A stretch of DNA of 6,068 nt from an uncultured Collinsella sp. (GTDB lineage Bacteria > Actinomycetota > Coriobacteriia > Coriobacteriales > Coriobacteriaceae): positions 1 to 6,068 of the forward strand of contig URNQ01000117.1 in NCBI GenBank assembly GCA_900549245.1, in the 5' to 3' direction. Each line of letters begins with the position of its first letter. Position 1 is the first letter of the stretch. Below, in pieces: positions 1 to 5,115 of the stretch. A model generated the notes under the pieces. The model did not search any database, was not told the DNA's origin, and saw only the letters and a program-made list of their open reading frames with translations. A program made the translations under genes and the position numbers.

Positions 1-523
1 ATGGAGGTCGCATGGGGGGGGCGGGGAGGGCCCGGGGAGCCGCGGCAACGCGCTGCTGCTGACCGCCGGACATCTGGTAGGGGTACTTGTCGAGCACCTG
101 GCTAATAGACAGACGCGCGGCCACATCCTGCACGCGGGTCGAGATTTCGGCCGAGTTTGTGCGGGCGATGGTGAGCGGCAGGGCGATGTTCTCGCGTGCC
201 GTGAGCGTATCGAGCAGGTTGGAGTCCTGGAAGATAAAGCCGAGCTCCTCGCGGCGGAACTGCGAAAGCTTAGCCTGCTTCATGCGCGTCACGTCCTGCC
301 CGTTGATGCGGATCGTGCCACTTGTGGCGCTATCGATGGTCGACACGCAGTTGAGCAACGTCGACTTGCCCGAGCCCGAAGCGCCCATGATGCCAACGAA
401 TTCGCCGCGGTTGACCGTAAAGTTGACATCGTTGAGCGCGCGGGTCACGTTGCCCAGCGCTCCATATACCTTTTCGAGATGCGCGACCTCCAGTACCGGG
501 GTCGCCATGTGCGTGGTTTGCAT
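1..523 (-). CDS. ABC transporter ATP-binding protein (MacB/LolD/BceA type), 3' part missing
   Basis: This is the nucleotide-binding subunit of an ABC transporter. It would hydrolyse ATP at the inner face of the membrane to drive a partner permease, usually a FtsX/MacB-like one for peptide antibiotics, lipoproteins or cell-envelope substrates. About 174 codons are present, of a usual 220-260. Visible motifs are Walker A GASGSGKST (residues 47-55), the Q-loop in FIFQDSNLL (Gln99) and the signature SGGQQQR (152-158). The MacB/BceA-like flavour comes from the RALNDVNF strand before Walker A and the LGFIFQ/LLDTLTARENI block. The start is ATG at 523-521, with AAGGA six bases upstream (complement of 530-534); Met6 is a less likely alternative. 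Walker B, the D-loop and the H-loop lie beyond the window. After RVAAA the translation becomes proline-rich (PRALPAPPM), which does not fit the family and coincides with G-runs at 14-37, so an error or frameshift there is likely. Substrate and permease are unknown. Confidence 0.9.
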   Translation of the reverse strand, partial: MQTTHMATPVLEVAHLEKVYGALGNVTRALNDVNFTVNRGEFVGIMGASGSGKSTLLNCVSTIDSATSGTIRINGQDVTRMKQAKLSQFRREELGFIFQDSNLLDTLTARENIALPLTIARTNSAEISTRVQDVAARLSISQVLDKYPYQMSGGQQQRVAAAPRALPAPPMRPP

Positions 524-570
524 ACCGAGTCCTTTCTTGCGATTAGTCTACGGCATCTATAGTCGCAAGA

Positions 571-624
571 AGCCGAGTCGGCTACCATCGATATGGCTTA
601 CGCTTGCCTTACCGTTGTGTAAGG
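571..624. promoter_or_regulatory. Divergent intergenic region with two short palindromes
   Basis: The 148-base gap between the ABC gene and the Nudix-Vsr gene must hold both promoters. Two perfect inverted repeats are visible: AGCCGA-g-TCGGCT (571-583) and CCTTAC-cgttgt-GTAAGG (607-624). The second, with 6-bp arms and a 6-base spacer, is shaped like a binding site for a dimeric repressor. No convincing -35/-10 pair could be placed on either strand; TATAGA on the minus strand (complement of 557-562) is the best -10 candidate for the ABC gene. That these are operators is inference. Confidence 0.3.
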
Positions 625-671
625 TACGAGTAGCTAGCCTGTCACGTGTTGATGTTGAGAGAGGACTCCTG

Positions 672-1661
672 TTGAAGACTGTTCATGTTGCCGCCGGGAT
701 CATTCGCAAGGAAGGATCCGACGAGCTACTGGCCGTGCAGCGCGGCTATGGTGACATGCAGGGACTTTGGGAGTTCCCCGGTGGCAAGCTCATGCGCGGC
801 GAGACGCCCGAGGACGCCGTGCGCCGCGAGCTCATGGAAGAGCTGCAGGTGAAGGTCACCAACCTGCGTGACTTCTACACCGTTGAGTACGACTACCCCG
901 ATTTCCATCTCTCCATGGAGTGCTACTACTGCTCGCTCGCCGATGAATCCGATGAGCCCCAGAAGCACGACCGCCAGCTCGATATCCGCTGGATTCCGCG
1001 CACCTCGCTTGCCACCGTTGAGTGGATGCCCGCCGACAAAGGGCTTATCGATGCTCTGATTGAGTTGAGGGAAGATCGGCTTGAGGCCAACGGCACTGCC
1101 AACTACGCCGACGCCACCGCGACCGACGAGCCCTCCACCAAGCCCAAGCGCGCACCTAAGCGCCGCAGCAAGAAGCGTCCCAAGCCCGGCCTGCTCGACG
1201 GCATCGATACCTCGGACCTTTCCGCCGACGAGCGTGAGCTCGTGCGCCGTCGCGCCGCCATCAAAAAGTCCATGAAGGGCAACAAGCGCGCCAACACCAA
1301 GCCCGAGCTGCTCGTTCGCCAGCGCCTGCGGGCAGCGGGCCTTACGGGCTATCGCTTGGAATGGAAGGTTCCCGGCAAGCCCGACATCGCCTTTCCCGGG
1401 CGCAAGATCGCCATCTTCGTCAACGGCTGCTTTTGGCACCGCTGCCCCAAGTGCAACCCTAGCCAGCCCAAGCGCAACGTTGAGTTTTGGGAGGCAAAGT
1501 TCCGTCGCAACGTCGAGCGCGACCGCGCTGCCGTGGCAGCACTCACTCAAATGGGCTGGACACCCATAACCATCTGGGAATGCGAGCTCAAAAAAGACCG
1601 CATCGACGCCACGATGGAAAAGGTCATCGAGCAGGTGCGCGCCGCAGAGCTGCAGCGCTAA
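672..1661 (+). CDS. vsr: Nudix hydrolase (MutT/NudG-like) fused to Vsr mismatch endonuclease
   Basis: A two-domain DNA-maintenance protein of 329 residues. Residues 1-133 are a Nudix hydrolase: GLWEFPGG (31-38), then the Nudix box at 38-60 with Glu44, Arg52-Glu53 and Glu56-Glu57; the usual Gly near the box end is Gln59. MutT and NudG relatives cleave damaged or modified dNTPs (8-oxo-dGTP, 5-methyl- or 5-hydroxy-dCTP) to monophosphates. Residues ~134-195 form a linker with a basic run (KPKRAPKRRSKKRPKPG, 157-173). Residues ~196-325 are a Vsr endonuclease, which nicks beside T:G mismatches left by 5-methylcytosine deamination. Visible there are NTKPELLVR (208-216), GKPD with Asp238 matching E. 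coli Asp51, NGCFWH (251-256) with His256 matching His69, NVEFW (Trp273 matching Trp86), NVERD, and WEC (Cys304), with Cys253/258/261/304 as likely zinc ligands. The start is TTG 672, six bases after GAGAGGA (659-665); the open frame continues upstream but there it is antisense to the ABC gene. No cytosine methyltransferase is nearby. Confidence 0.92.
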   Translation: MKTVHVAAGIIRKEGSDELLAVQRGYGDMQGLWEFPGGKLMRGETPEDAVRRELMEELQVKVTNLRDFYTVEYDYPDFHLSMECYYCSLADESDEPQKHDRQLDIRWIPRTSLATVEWMPADKGLIDALIELREDRLEANGTANYADATATDEPSTKPKRAPKRRSKKRPKPGLLDGIDTSDLSADERELVRRRAAIKKSMKGNKRANTKPELLVRQRLRAAGLTGYRLEWKVPGKPDIAFPGRKIAIFVNGCFWHRCPKCNPSQPKRNVEFWEAKFRRNVERDRAAVAALTQMGWTPITIWECELKKDRIDATMEKVIEQVRAAELQR

Positions 1662-1662
1662 C

Positions 1663-1680
1663 AGCGTGCATTCACACGCT
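1663..1680 (+). terminator. Possible weak hairpin after the Nudix-Vsr gene
   Basis: AGCGTG-cattca-CACGCT is a perfect 6-bp stem with a 6-base loop starting two bases after the TAA stop. No T-run follows, so it is not a canonical intrinsic terminator. It may stabilise the mRNA 3' end or assist Rho-dependent termination. Confidence 0.3.
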
Positions 1681-1836
1681 CCGTACGTCCGCGCCACATC
1701 CACGTCACAAACCTTAGAAAGCCCTTAAGCCCAAAACCTTTCAAGAGTGTTACTCAATACCTCTGACCTGCAGTTTCATCGTAACACCAAACCAGGTTAA
1801 GCCTTTCTTTAGCGCTTCTTTGCGGCAGCCGCGGCA

Positions 1837-1878
1837 TAATACTGCCAACGCACGGGACCTAGCAGCACACCCCGTGCG
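1837..1878 (+). promoter_or_regulatory. Candidate -10 element and stem-loop leader before the small ORF
   Basis: Within the 253-base gap 1662-1914, a -10-like TAATAC (1837-1842) is followed seven bases later by a perfect 8-bp inverted repeat, CGCACGGG (1849-1856) and CCCGTGCG (1871-1878), with a 14-base loop. If transcription starts near 1849, the RNA would begin with this GC-rich hairpin, about 36 bases before the ATG of the small ORF. No good -35 box was found. The rest of the gap is low-complexity C/A-rich sequence in which I see no gene. Confidence 0.3.
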
Positions 1879-1914
1879 CAACCTTTTGGTGGACATCGAG
1901 GAGGCCGCATAAGC

Positions 1915-2124
1915 ATGCATTCTTCCAACGACGCAGCACAGCAGCCATCCCTAACACATGCAGACCTTTTCTCCTTCCCCCCGACACAGAGAAACGGCCT
2001 CCTCGACTCCCCCACCACAAAAGCCAAACGCTCAACCGACCAGAGCCACAACTTGCGAGCATCGTTCGAAAAGCTCCAAGCATCCCTAGACAAGGCGTTC
2101 CCCGAACAGGCAAGAGCAATCTAA
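1915..2124 (+). CDS. Small hypothetical protein (69 aa)
   Basis: The protein is not recognised. A strong ribosome binding site, GAGGAGG (1898-1904), lies ten bases before the ATG, and the frame runs 69 codons to TAA. The N-terminal half is polar and rich in Ser, Thr, Pro and Asn, and looks disordered. The C-terminal third (LRASFEKLQASLDKAF, residues ~48-63) could form an amphipathic helix, which hints at a partner-binding or coiled segment. There is no signal peptide, membrane segment or cysteine motif. It lies 25 bases upstream of the AraC-type regulator on the same strand and may be cotranscribed with it. The ribosome binding site and the helix pattern favour a real gene, but the opposite strand is also open over this interval, so coding status is uncertain. 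Confidence 0.5.
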   Translation: MHSSNDAAQQPSLTHADLFSFPPTQRNGLLDSPTTKAKRSTDQSHNLRASFEKLQASLDKAFPEQARAI

Positions 2125-2137
2125 GCCCATCGCGCTT

Positions 2138-2143
2138 TATACT
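2138..2143 (+). promoter_or_regulatory. -10 element (TATACT) directly before the AraC gene
   Basis: TATACT ends six bases before the ATG at 2150, so the expected transcription start coincides with the start codon. No Shine-Dalgarno sequence precedes the ATG. This arrangement fits a leaderless mRNA, which is common in actinobacteria. No -35 match is visible at the expected distance (~2115-2120), so the site is provisional. Confidence 0.4.
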
Positions 2144-2149
2144 GATGCC

Positions 2150-3088
2150 ATGCGAAACATGGATCACATAGAATTGCACCGCGGAGGACGCGAGGAAGCT
2201 TTTCCCGAGACCGCCGAAGACTGGCCCTATATTGCCGAACGCGCAGAATTCGCTCGCTATCCGGGCAATTCCGTCCCCTGGCACTGGCATTCCGAAGTTG
2301 AGCTTTTCTACATGGAGCAGGGAGCGATTGACTATCGAACGCGCGCGGCTCATGAGCACGTACGCTTTGAGGAAGGGTCCGCCGGCTTTATCAACGGCGG
2401 CGTTTTGCACAGCACGCTGCAATCACCCAATTCGGCGCCAGCCATTCAAATGCTGCATATCTTTCAGCCGTCGATGCTCGGCGATCCCGCGGGACGTCTC
2501 CAAAAGCGCTACATCAACCCATTGCTTCAATGTCGAGGCGTCGATGTACTCAAATGGTCGCCCACCAATCCCGACGATATGCCCTTTATCGATTTGCTGA
2601 AGAGCTCCTTTAGCCACGACCTTCAACGGCCGCAGAACGAGATGGCGCTTCGAAATAGTTTGTCAGAGCTCTGGATTCAGATTAACGCCAAGGCCGAACC
2701 GCTCTTTTCCTCCGACAACGCCTCTTGGATGACCAACCGCGACGTACAGTTCAAGGCAATCCTGGACTATATCCGCGCAAACTATGCAGCCGCTATAGAT
2801 GTGCCCCAGATGGCATCTGCAGCCGGCGTAAGCGAAAGAGAGTGTTACCGCATTATCGAAGCTTGCGCAGGAACGACCCCGGCGGCATATCTGCGTGCAT
2901 ACCGCGTAAACCGTGCTTGCGAACTTTTGGCACACACCACGCGAACGGTCCAGACAGTCGCGCGCCAATGCGGCTTTGCGACAGCAAGCCATCTTGGCCA
3001 GGTATTTAAAGAACAAATGGGATGCACTCCTTCGAGCTATCGAGCAGCGAGGCAGAATCTCGATAGCACCAGGCAGAAATCCCGCTAG
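2150..3088 (+). CDS. AraC-family transcriptional regulator with N-terminal cupin domain
   Basis: A 312-residue one-component transcription factor. The N-terminal ~130 residues form a cupin-type sensor, with WHWHSEVELFYMEQG (44-58) as the metal/ligand-pocket strand motif and GFINGGVLHS as the second cupin motif; such domains usually bind sugars or related small molecules. The C-terminal ~100 residues carry the two AraC helix-turn-helix units: IDVPQMASAAGVSERECYRII (216-236) and TVQTVARQCGFATASHLGQVF (266-286). The second is followed by the family signature ending GCTPSSYR (291-298). The length fits the cupin-AraC group. ATG 2150 is chosen as the first in-frame start and because a -10 box sits just upstream; ATG 2159 is an alternative. 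The gene is followed 56 bases later by a HAD phosphatase, which it may coregulate. The inducer cannot be read from the sequence. Confidence 0.93.
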   Translation: MRNMDHIELHRGGREEAFPETAEDWPYIAERAEFARYPGNSVPWHWHSEVELFYMEQGAIDYRTRAAHEHVRFEEGSAGFINGGVLHSTLQSPNSAPAIQMLHIFQPSMLGDPAGRLQKRYINPLLQCRGVDVLKWSPTNPDDMPFIDLLKSSFSHDLQRPQNEMALRNSLSELWIQINAKAEPLFSSDNASWMTNRDVQFKAILDYIRANYAAAIDVPQMASAAGVSERECYRIIEACAGTTPAAYLRAYRVNRACELLAHTTRTVQTVARQCGFATASHLGQVFKEQMGCTPSSYRAARQNLDSTRQKSR

Positions 3089-3144
3089 CCCTTCTTCTGT
3101 CACTGCATCAAACTTGCAGGCAAACAACAGAGAGGAGCAATCAT

Positions 3145-3768
3145 ATGAAGCACTTTGACCATATCGTATTTGACGTTGATGGGACATTGGCAGATACAGA
3201 AGAAAGCGTTCTGTCATCGCTTGTCCAGATTGTCCAAGAAGAGACCAGCAAAACGCTCCCCCGACACGAGCTTGATTTTGCCCTCGGCATACCCGGCAAG
3301 GATGCCCTTGAGAAACTTGGGATCTACTCGCAGGCAACGTTGGATCGCTGGTGCCAAGTTGCCGCCAGCTTTAAAAGCACCATCAGCGTGTTTCCAGGTT
3401 TGCTTGAAGTCATCGCAACACTCGCCGACAACGGCTGCAAACTTGGCATCGTCTCCTCACGTGCGCGCGACGAATACGCAGAAGAAATTGCACCCCTTGG
3501 CTTCGATAAGTATTTTGAGCACATCATCCTTGTCGAAGACACAACCGAACATAAACCCGCACCCGCTCCCATGCTCGAATATCTCCGGCGTACGGGCGCG
3601 AATCCTGGCAACGTCGTCTACGTTGGCGACACCGTCTACGACGAACAATGCGCAACTTCGGCAGGGGTCAGTTTTGCCAGAGCGGCATGGGGATCACACC
3701 AAGACATCCCAAATGCCACCTACAACCTCGAAACCCCCAACGACCTGTTAACCCTAACAACCAAATAA
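3145..3768 (+). CDS. HAD-superfamily hydrolase (phosphoglycolate phosphatase / beta-PGM-like)
   Basis: A 207-residue cytosolic haloacid-dehalogenase-type phosphatase of subfamily IA, which removes phosphate from a small metabolite through an aspartyl-phosphate intermediate. All four motifs are intact: motif I FDVDGT with nucleophile Asp10 and acid/base Asp12; motif II IVSSR (Ser104/Ser105); motif III HKPAP with Lys137; motif IV VGDTVYD with Asp162 and Asp166. Residues ~16-85 form the helical C1-type cap, as in Gph, PpaX and beta-phosphoglucomutase relatives. A good ribosome binding site, GAGAGGAG (3130-3137), lies seven bases before ATG 3145. No separate promoter is evident in the 56-base gap after the AraC gene, so cotranscription is likely. 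Substrate specificity cannot be assigned; phosphoglycolate, a sugar phosphate and pyrophosphate are all possible. Confidence 0.92.
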   Translation: MKHFDHIVFDVDGTLADTEESVLSSLVQIVQEETSKTLPRHELDFALGIPGKDALEKLGIYSQATLDRWCQVAASFKSTISVFPGLLEVIATLADNGCKLGIVSSRARDEYAEEIAPLGFDKYFEHIILVEDTTEHKPAPAPMLEYLRRTGANPGNVVYVGDTVYDEQCATSAGVSFARAAWGSHQDIPNATYNLETPNDLLTLTTK

Positions 3769-3811
3769 CCCACGCGTCCCACCCTTTCAGCCCCAACGCC
3801 ACAAGGGCGAC

Positions 3812-3826
3812 GACCTCGAGTAGGTC
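3812..3826. repeat. Short hairpin downstream of the HAD gene
   Basis: GACCT-cgagt-AGGTC is a 5-bp perfect inverted repeat with a 5-base loop, a few bases before the large inverted repeat at 3832. It is too short and lacks a T-run, so it is not a terminator by itself. Confidence 0.25.
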
Positions 3827-3831
3827 AACCT

Positions 3832-3956
3832 GGGAGGGACGAGGGCTTAGTTCCCCAATCTTTCCGCAGGGGGCAAAAAGCCTCGCCGCACGAAGTGCGC
3901 AGCGAGGCTTTTTGCATGCCCGAGGACGATTGGGGAACTAAGCCCTCGTCCCTCCC
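3832..3956. repeat. Perfect 29-bp inverted repeat enclosing a terminator
   Basis: The arms 3832-3860 and 3928-3956 are exact reverse complements over 29 bases. They start GGGAGGGACGAGG on the left and end CCTCGTCCCTCCC on the right. The 67 bases between them hold the bidirectional terminator. No flanking direct duplication is apparent (CAACCT on the left, CGGGAT on the right), and no open reading frame of note lies inside. Perfect conservation of both arms in noncoding DNA suggests either a recent insertion, such as a MITE-like element, or selection on the structure. Confidence 0.85.
3873..3915. terminator. Bidirectional intrinsic terminator between convergent genes
   Basis: GCAAAAAGCCTCGC (3873-3886) pairs exactly with GCGAGGCTTTTTGC (3902-3915), giving a 14-bp stem. 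The apical part adds CGCAC-gaa-GTGCG (3887-3899) with a two-base bulge. A5 on one side and T5 on the other give a U-tract in both directions, so it can end transcripts from the HAD gene (plus) and from the aldolase gene (minus). Confidence 0.88.
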
Positions 3957-3989
3957 CGGGATATGTAGTGAGTCAGAGTACCCTTGCTG

Positions 3990-4847
3990 TTACTCTGCTT
4001 TGCCCACAGAGTTGAGGTTGGTCATGCGGATCTTAACCAGCTCGGTGATCTCACGCATACCCTCCTTAGCCGGCTTCTTGGGGTCGAAGCAGGCGGGGTT
4101 CTCGGCCATGTAGGCCATGAAGCCCTTGGTGTAGGCCTGACGCAGCTCGGTGGCGTAGTTAACCTTGCAGATGCCGTTCTTCACAGCCTCGGCAACCTGC
4201 TCATCGGGCACACCGGAGGTGCCGTGCAGAACCAGCGGCACGTCGACGGCGTCGCGGATAGCCTTGACCACGGACTGCTCGATGTGCGGATCGCTCGTGT
4301 ACACACCGTGGCTGGTGCCAACGCCAATTGCGAGGGAGGTGCAGCCGGTACGCTCGACAAACTCCTTGGCCTCGGCCGGATCGGTGTAGGGGCTCTCGCC
4401 CTCAACCGCGGGACCGTCGTCCTCCTTGCCGCCAACCTTACCGAGCTCGGCCTCGACGGGCACGCCCATGGCGCGGCCAGCATCGGCGACGGACTTGGTC
4501 AGAGCGATGTTGTCCTCGAAAGACTCGTGCGAACCGTCGATCATGACGGAGGTGTAGCCCGTGCGGAAAGCCTGCATGCAGCGGTCATAGCCATCGCCGT
4601 GATCGAGGTGCAGGGCAACGGGCACGGAAGCGCGCTCGGCGGCAGCCTTGACCATGCCGTAGAAGTAGTCCAGACCAGCGGTCTTGATGGTGCCCGGGGT
4701 GGTCTGCATGATGACGGGGGACTTGGTCTCCTCGGCAGCGGCCAGAACGGCCATAACGAACTCGAGGTTCTCGACGTTGAACGCGCCGACGGCGTAGTGG
4801 CCGGCCTGAGCGTCCTTGAGCATCTTTTCGGTGGTAACAAGTGCCAT
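3990..4847 (-). CDS. Class II ketose-bisphosphate aldolase (fructose- or tagatose-1,6-bisphosphate)
   Basis: A cytosolic zinc-dependent aldolase of 285 residues that splits a ketose-1,6-bisphosphate into dihydroxyacetone phosphate and glyceraldehyde-3-phosphate, or runs the reverse reaction. The length matches class IIB enzymes (GatY, KbaY, Bacillus FbaA), not the ~359-residue IIA type. Key residues are present: catalytic Asp82 and zinc ligand His83 in LHLDHG, the EAELGKVGGKEDD loop (132-144), His180 in GVGTSHGVY, His208 in LHGTSG, and CKVNYATEL in the phosphate-binding region. HGTSG is nearer to the HGASG of GatY/KbaY than to the HGGTG of Bacillus FbaA, so tagatose-bisphosphate is a real alternative to fructose-bisphosphate. 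The start is ATG 4847, with AGGAG nine bases upstream; the open frame extends to 4997 but that stretch lacks family similarity. Codons are strongly biased (lysine almost always AAG), suggesting high expression. A DeoR regulator is divergent, and the terminator at 3873-3915 lies downstream. Confidence 0.95.
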   Translation of the reverse strand: MALVTTEKMLKDAQAGHYAVGAFNVENLEFVMAVLAAAEETKSPVIMQTTPGTIKTAGLDYFYGMVKAAAERASVPVALHLDHGDGYDRCMQAFRTGYTSVMIDGSHESFEDNIALTKSVADAGRAMGVPVEAELGKVGGKEDDGPAVEGESPYTDPAEAKEFVERTGCTSLAIGVGTSHGVYTSDPHIEQSVVKAIRDAVDVPLVLHGTSGVPDEQVAEAVKNGICKVNYATELRQAYTKGFMAYMAENPACFDPKKPAKEGMREITELVKIRMTNLNSVGKAE

Positions 4848-4900
4848 GAGCGTTTGCTCCTCTCCCTCGCCCGCATCTGGACATCGGGCGTAGTTGTTCA

Positions 4901-4917
4901 CAAGGTGTTTTACCTTG
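4901..4917 (-). promoter_or_regulatory. Inverted repeat in the aldolase 5' leader
   Basis: CAAGGT-gtttt-ACCTTG is a perfect 6-bp palindrome with a 5-base spacer, 53 bases upstream of the aldolase start codon. It lies just downstream of the best -10 candidate for this gene (TACAAT on the minus strand, complement of 4933-4938), so it could be an operator at the transcription start or a leader hairpin. Function is inferred from position only. Confidence 0.35.
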
Positions 4918-4932
4918 CGTTTTGCTGCGCTC

Positions 4933-4938
4933 ATTGTA
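4933..4938 (-). promoter_or_regulatory. Candidate -10 element for the aldolase gene
   Basis: TACAAT on the minus strand is the best -10 match upstream of the aldolase and would give a leader of roughly 80 bases. No convincing -35 lies 16-18 bases further upstream, so the assignment is weak; an activator-dependent promoter would also look like this. Confidence 0.3.
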
Positions 4939-5020
4939 TGAAATTCAGCGGGTATGCATGTGCGAGATATTGTCATCGCGCGAGGTCCAACCTTCATTTT
5001 TGAAAAGCAAACGGAAGGGG

Positions 5021-5051
5021 TCGAACCCGAGCGTGCGTGTTCGAAATTGAG
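5021..5051. promoter_or_regulatory. Paired direct repeats TCGAAnnnGAG, possible regulator binding site
   Basis: TCGAACCCGAG (5021-5031) and TCGAAATTGAG (5041-5051) match at eight of eleven positions and start exactly 20 bp apart, close to two helical turns. The second copy abuts the -35 box of the DeoR gene promoter. DeoR-family proteins often bind direct repeats between divergent genes, so this is the best candidate operator in the 335-base control region. A third TCGAA at 5095-5099 lacks the GAG. Confidence 0.4.
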
Positions 5052-5053
5052 TT

Positions 5054-5082
5054 TTGAGCTTTGATCATCTTTCTTTTATAGA
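5054..5082 (+). promoter_or_regulatory. Sigma-70-type promoter for the DeoR gene
   Basis: TTGAGC (5054-5059) and TATAGA (5077-5082) are separated by 17 bases, the best -35/-10 pair in the window. Transcription would start near 5089, leaving a leader of about 94 bases. It lies in an A/T-rich block that contrasts with the surrounding GC-rich DNA. Confidence 0.55.
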
Positions 5083-5084
5083 AA

Positions 5085-5115
5085 AAGTAAGTAATCGAAA
5101 GGCGTTTTCTTACTT
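5085..5115. promoter_or_regulatory. Inverted repeat over the predicted DeoR transcription start
   Basis: AAGTAAG (5085-5091) and CTTACTT (5109-5115) are perfect 7-bp arms 17 bases apart, with the predicted +1 inside the left arm. A second overlapping repeat, TTTTCTT (5105-5111) and AAGAAAA (5119-5125), shares the right arm. The position would suit autorepression, but A/T-rich DNA readily gives such matches by chance. Confidence 0.35.

Noticed and set aside
87..671. N-terminal extension of the Nudix-Vsr frame to position 87
   Set aside because: This stretch is antisense to the ABC ATPase, has no Nudix similarity, and a good ribosome binding site marks TTG 672 as the start.
726..1703. Long minus-strand open frame (325 codons) opposite the Nudix-Vsr gene
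   Set aside because: Leu/Gly/Ala/Val-rich translation without domain motifs; a shadow of the GC-rich coding strand.
1859..2422. Minus-strand open frame across the small ORF and the AraC start
   Set aside because: No motifs or ribosome binding site, and it overlaps the certain AraC coding sequence.
2663..3337. Minus-strand open frame over the AraC C-terminus and the HAD N-terminus
   Set aside because: It spans two real genes and their gap and shows no recognisable domain.
3832..3956. Insertion sequence or phage attachment site at the 29-bp inverted repeat
   Set aside because: No transposase or integrase is present and no target duplication flanks it, so only a non-autonomous element remains possible.
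4848..4997. 50-codon N-terminal extension of the aldolase
   Set aside because: The family starts at the MALV-type methionine, which has its own AGGAG; the extension covers the predicted promoter and leader.
3984..5003. Plus-strand open frame (339 codons) opposite the aldolase
   Set aside because: The aldolase has all catalytic motifs; this frame is low-complexity and has no ribosome binding site.
5012..5034. tRNA-like T-arm on the minus strand (GGGTTCGACCCC)
   Set aside because: No matching acceptor, D or anticodon arms around it; better read as part of the direct-repeat control region.
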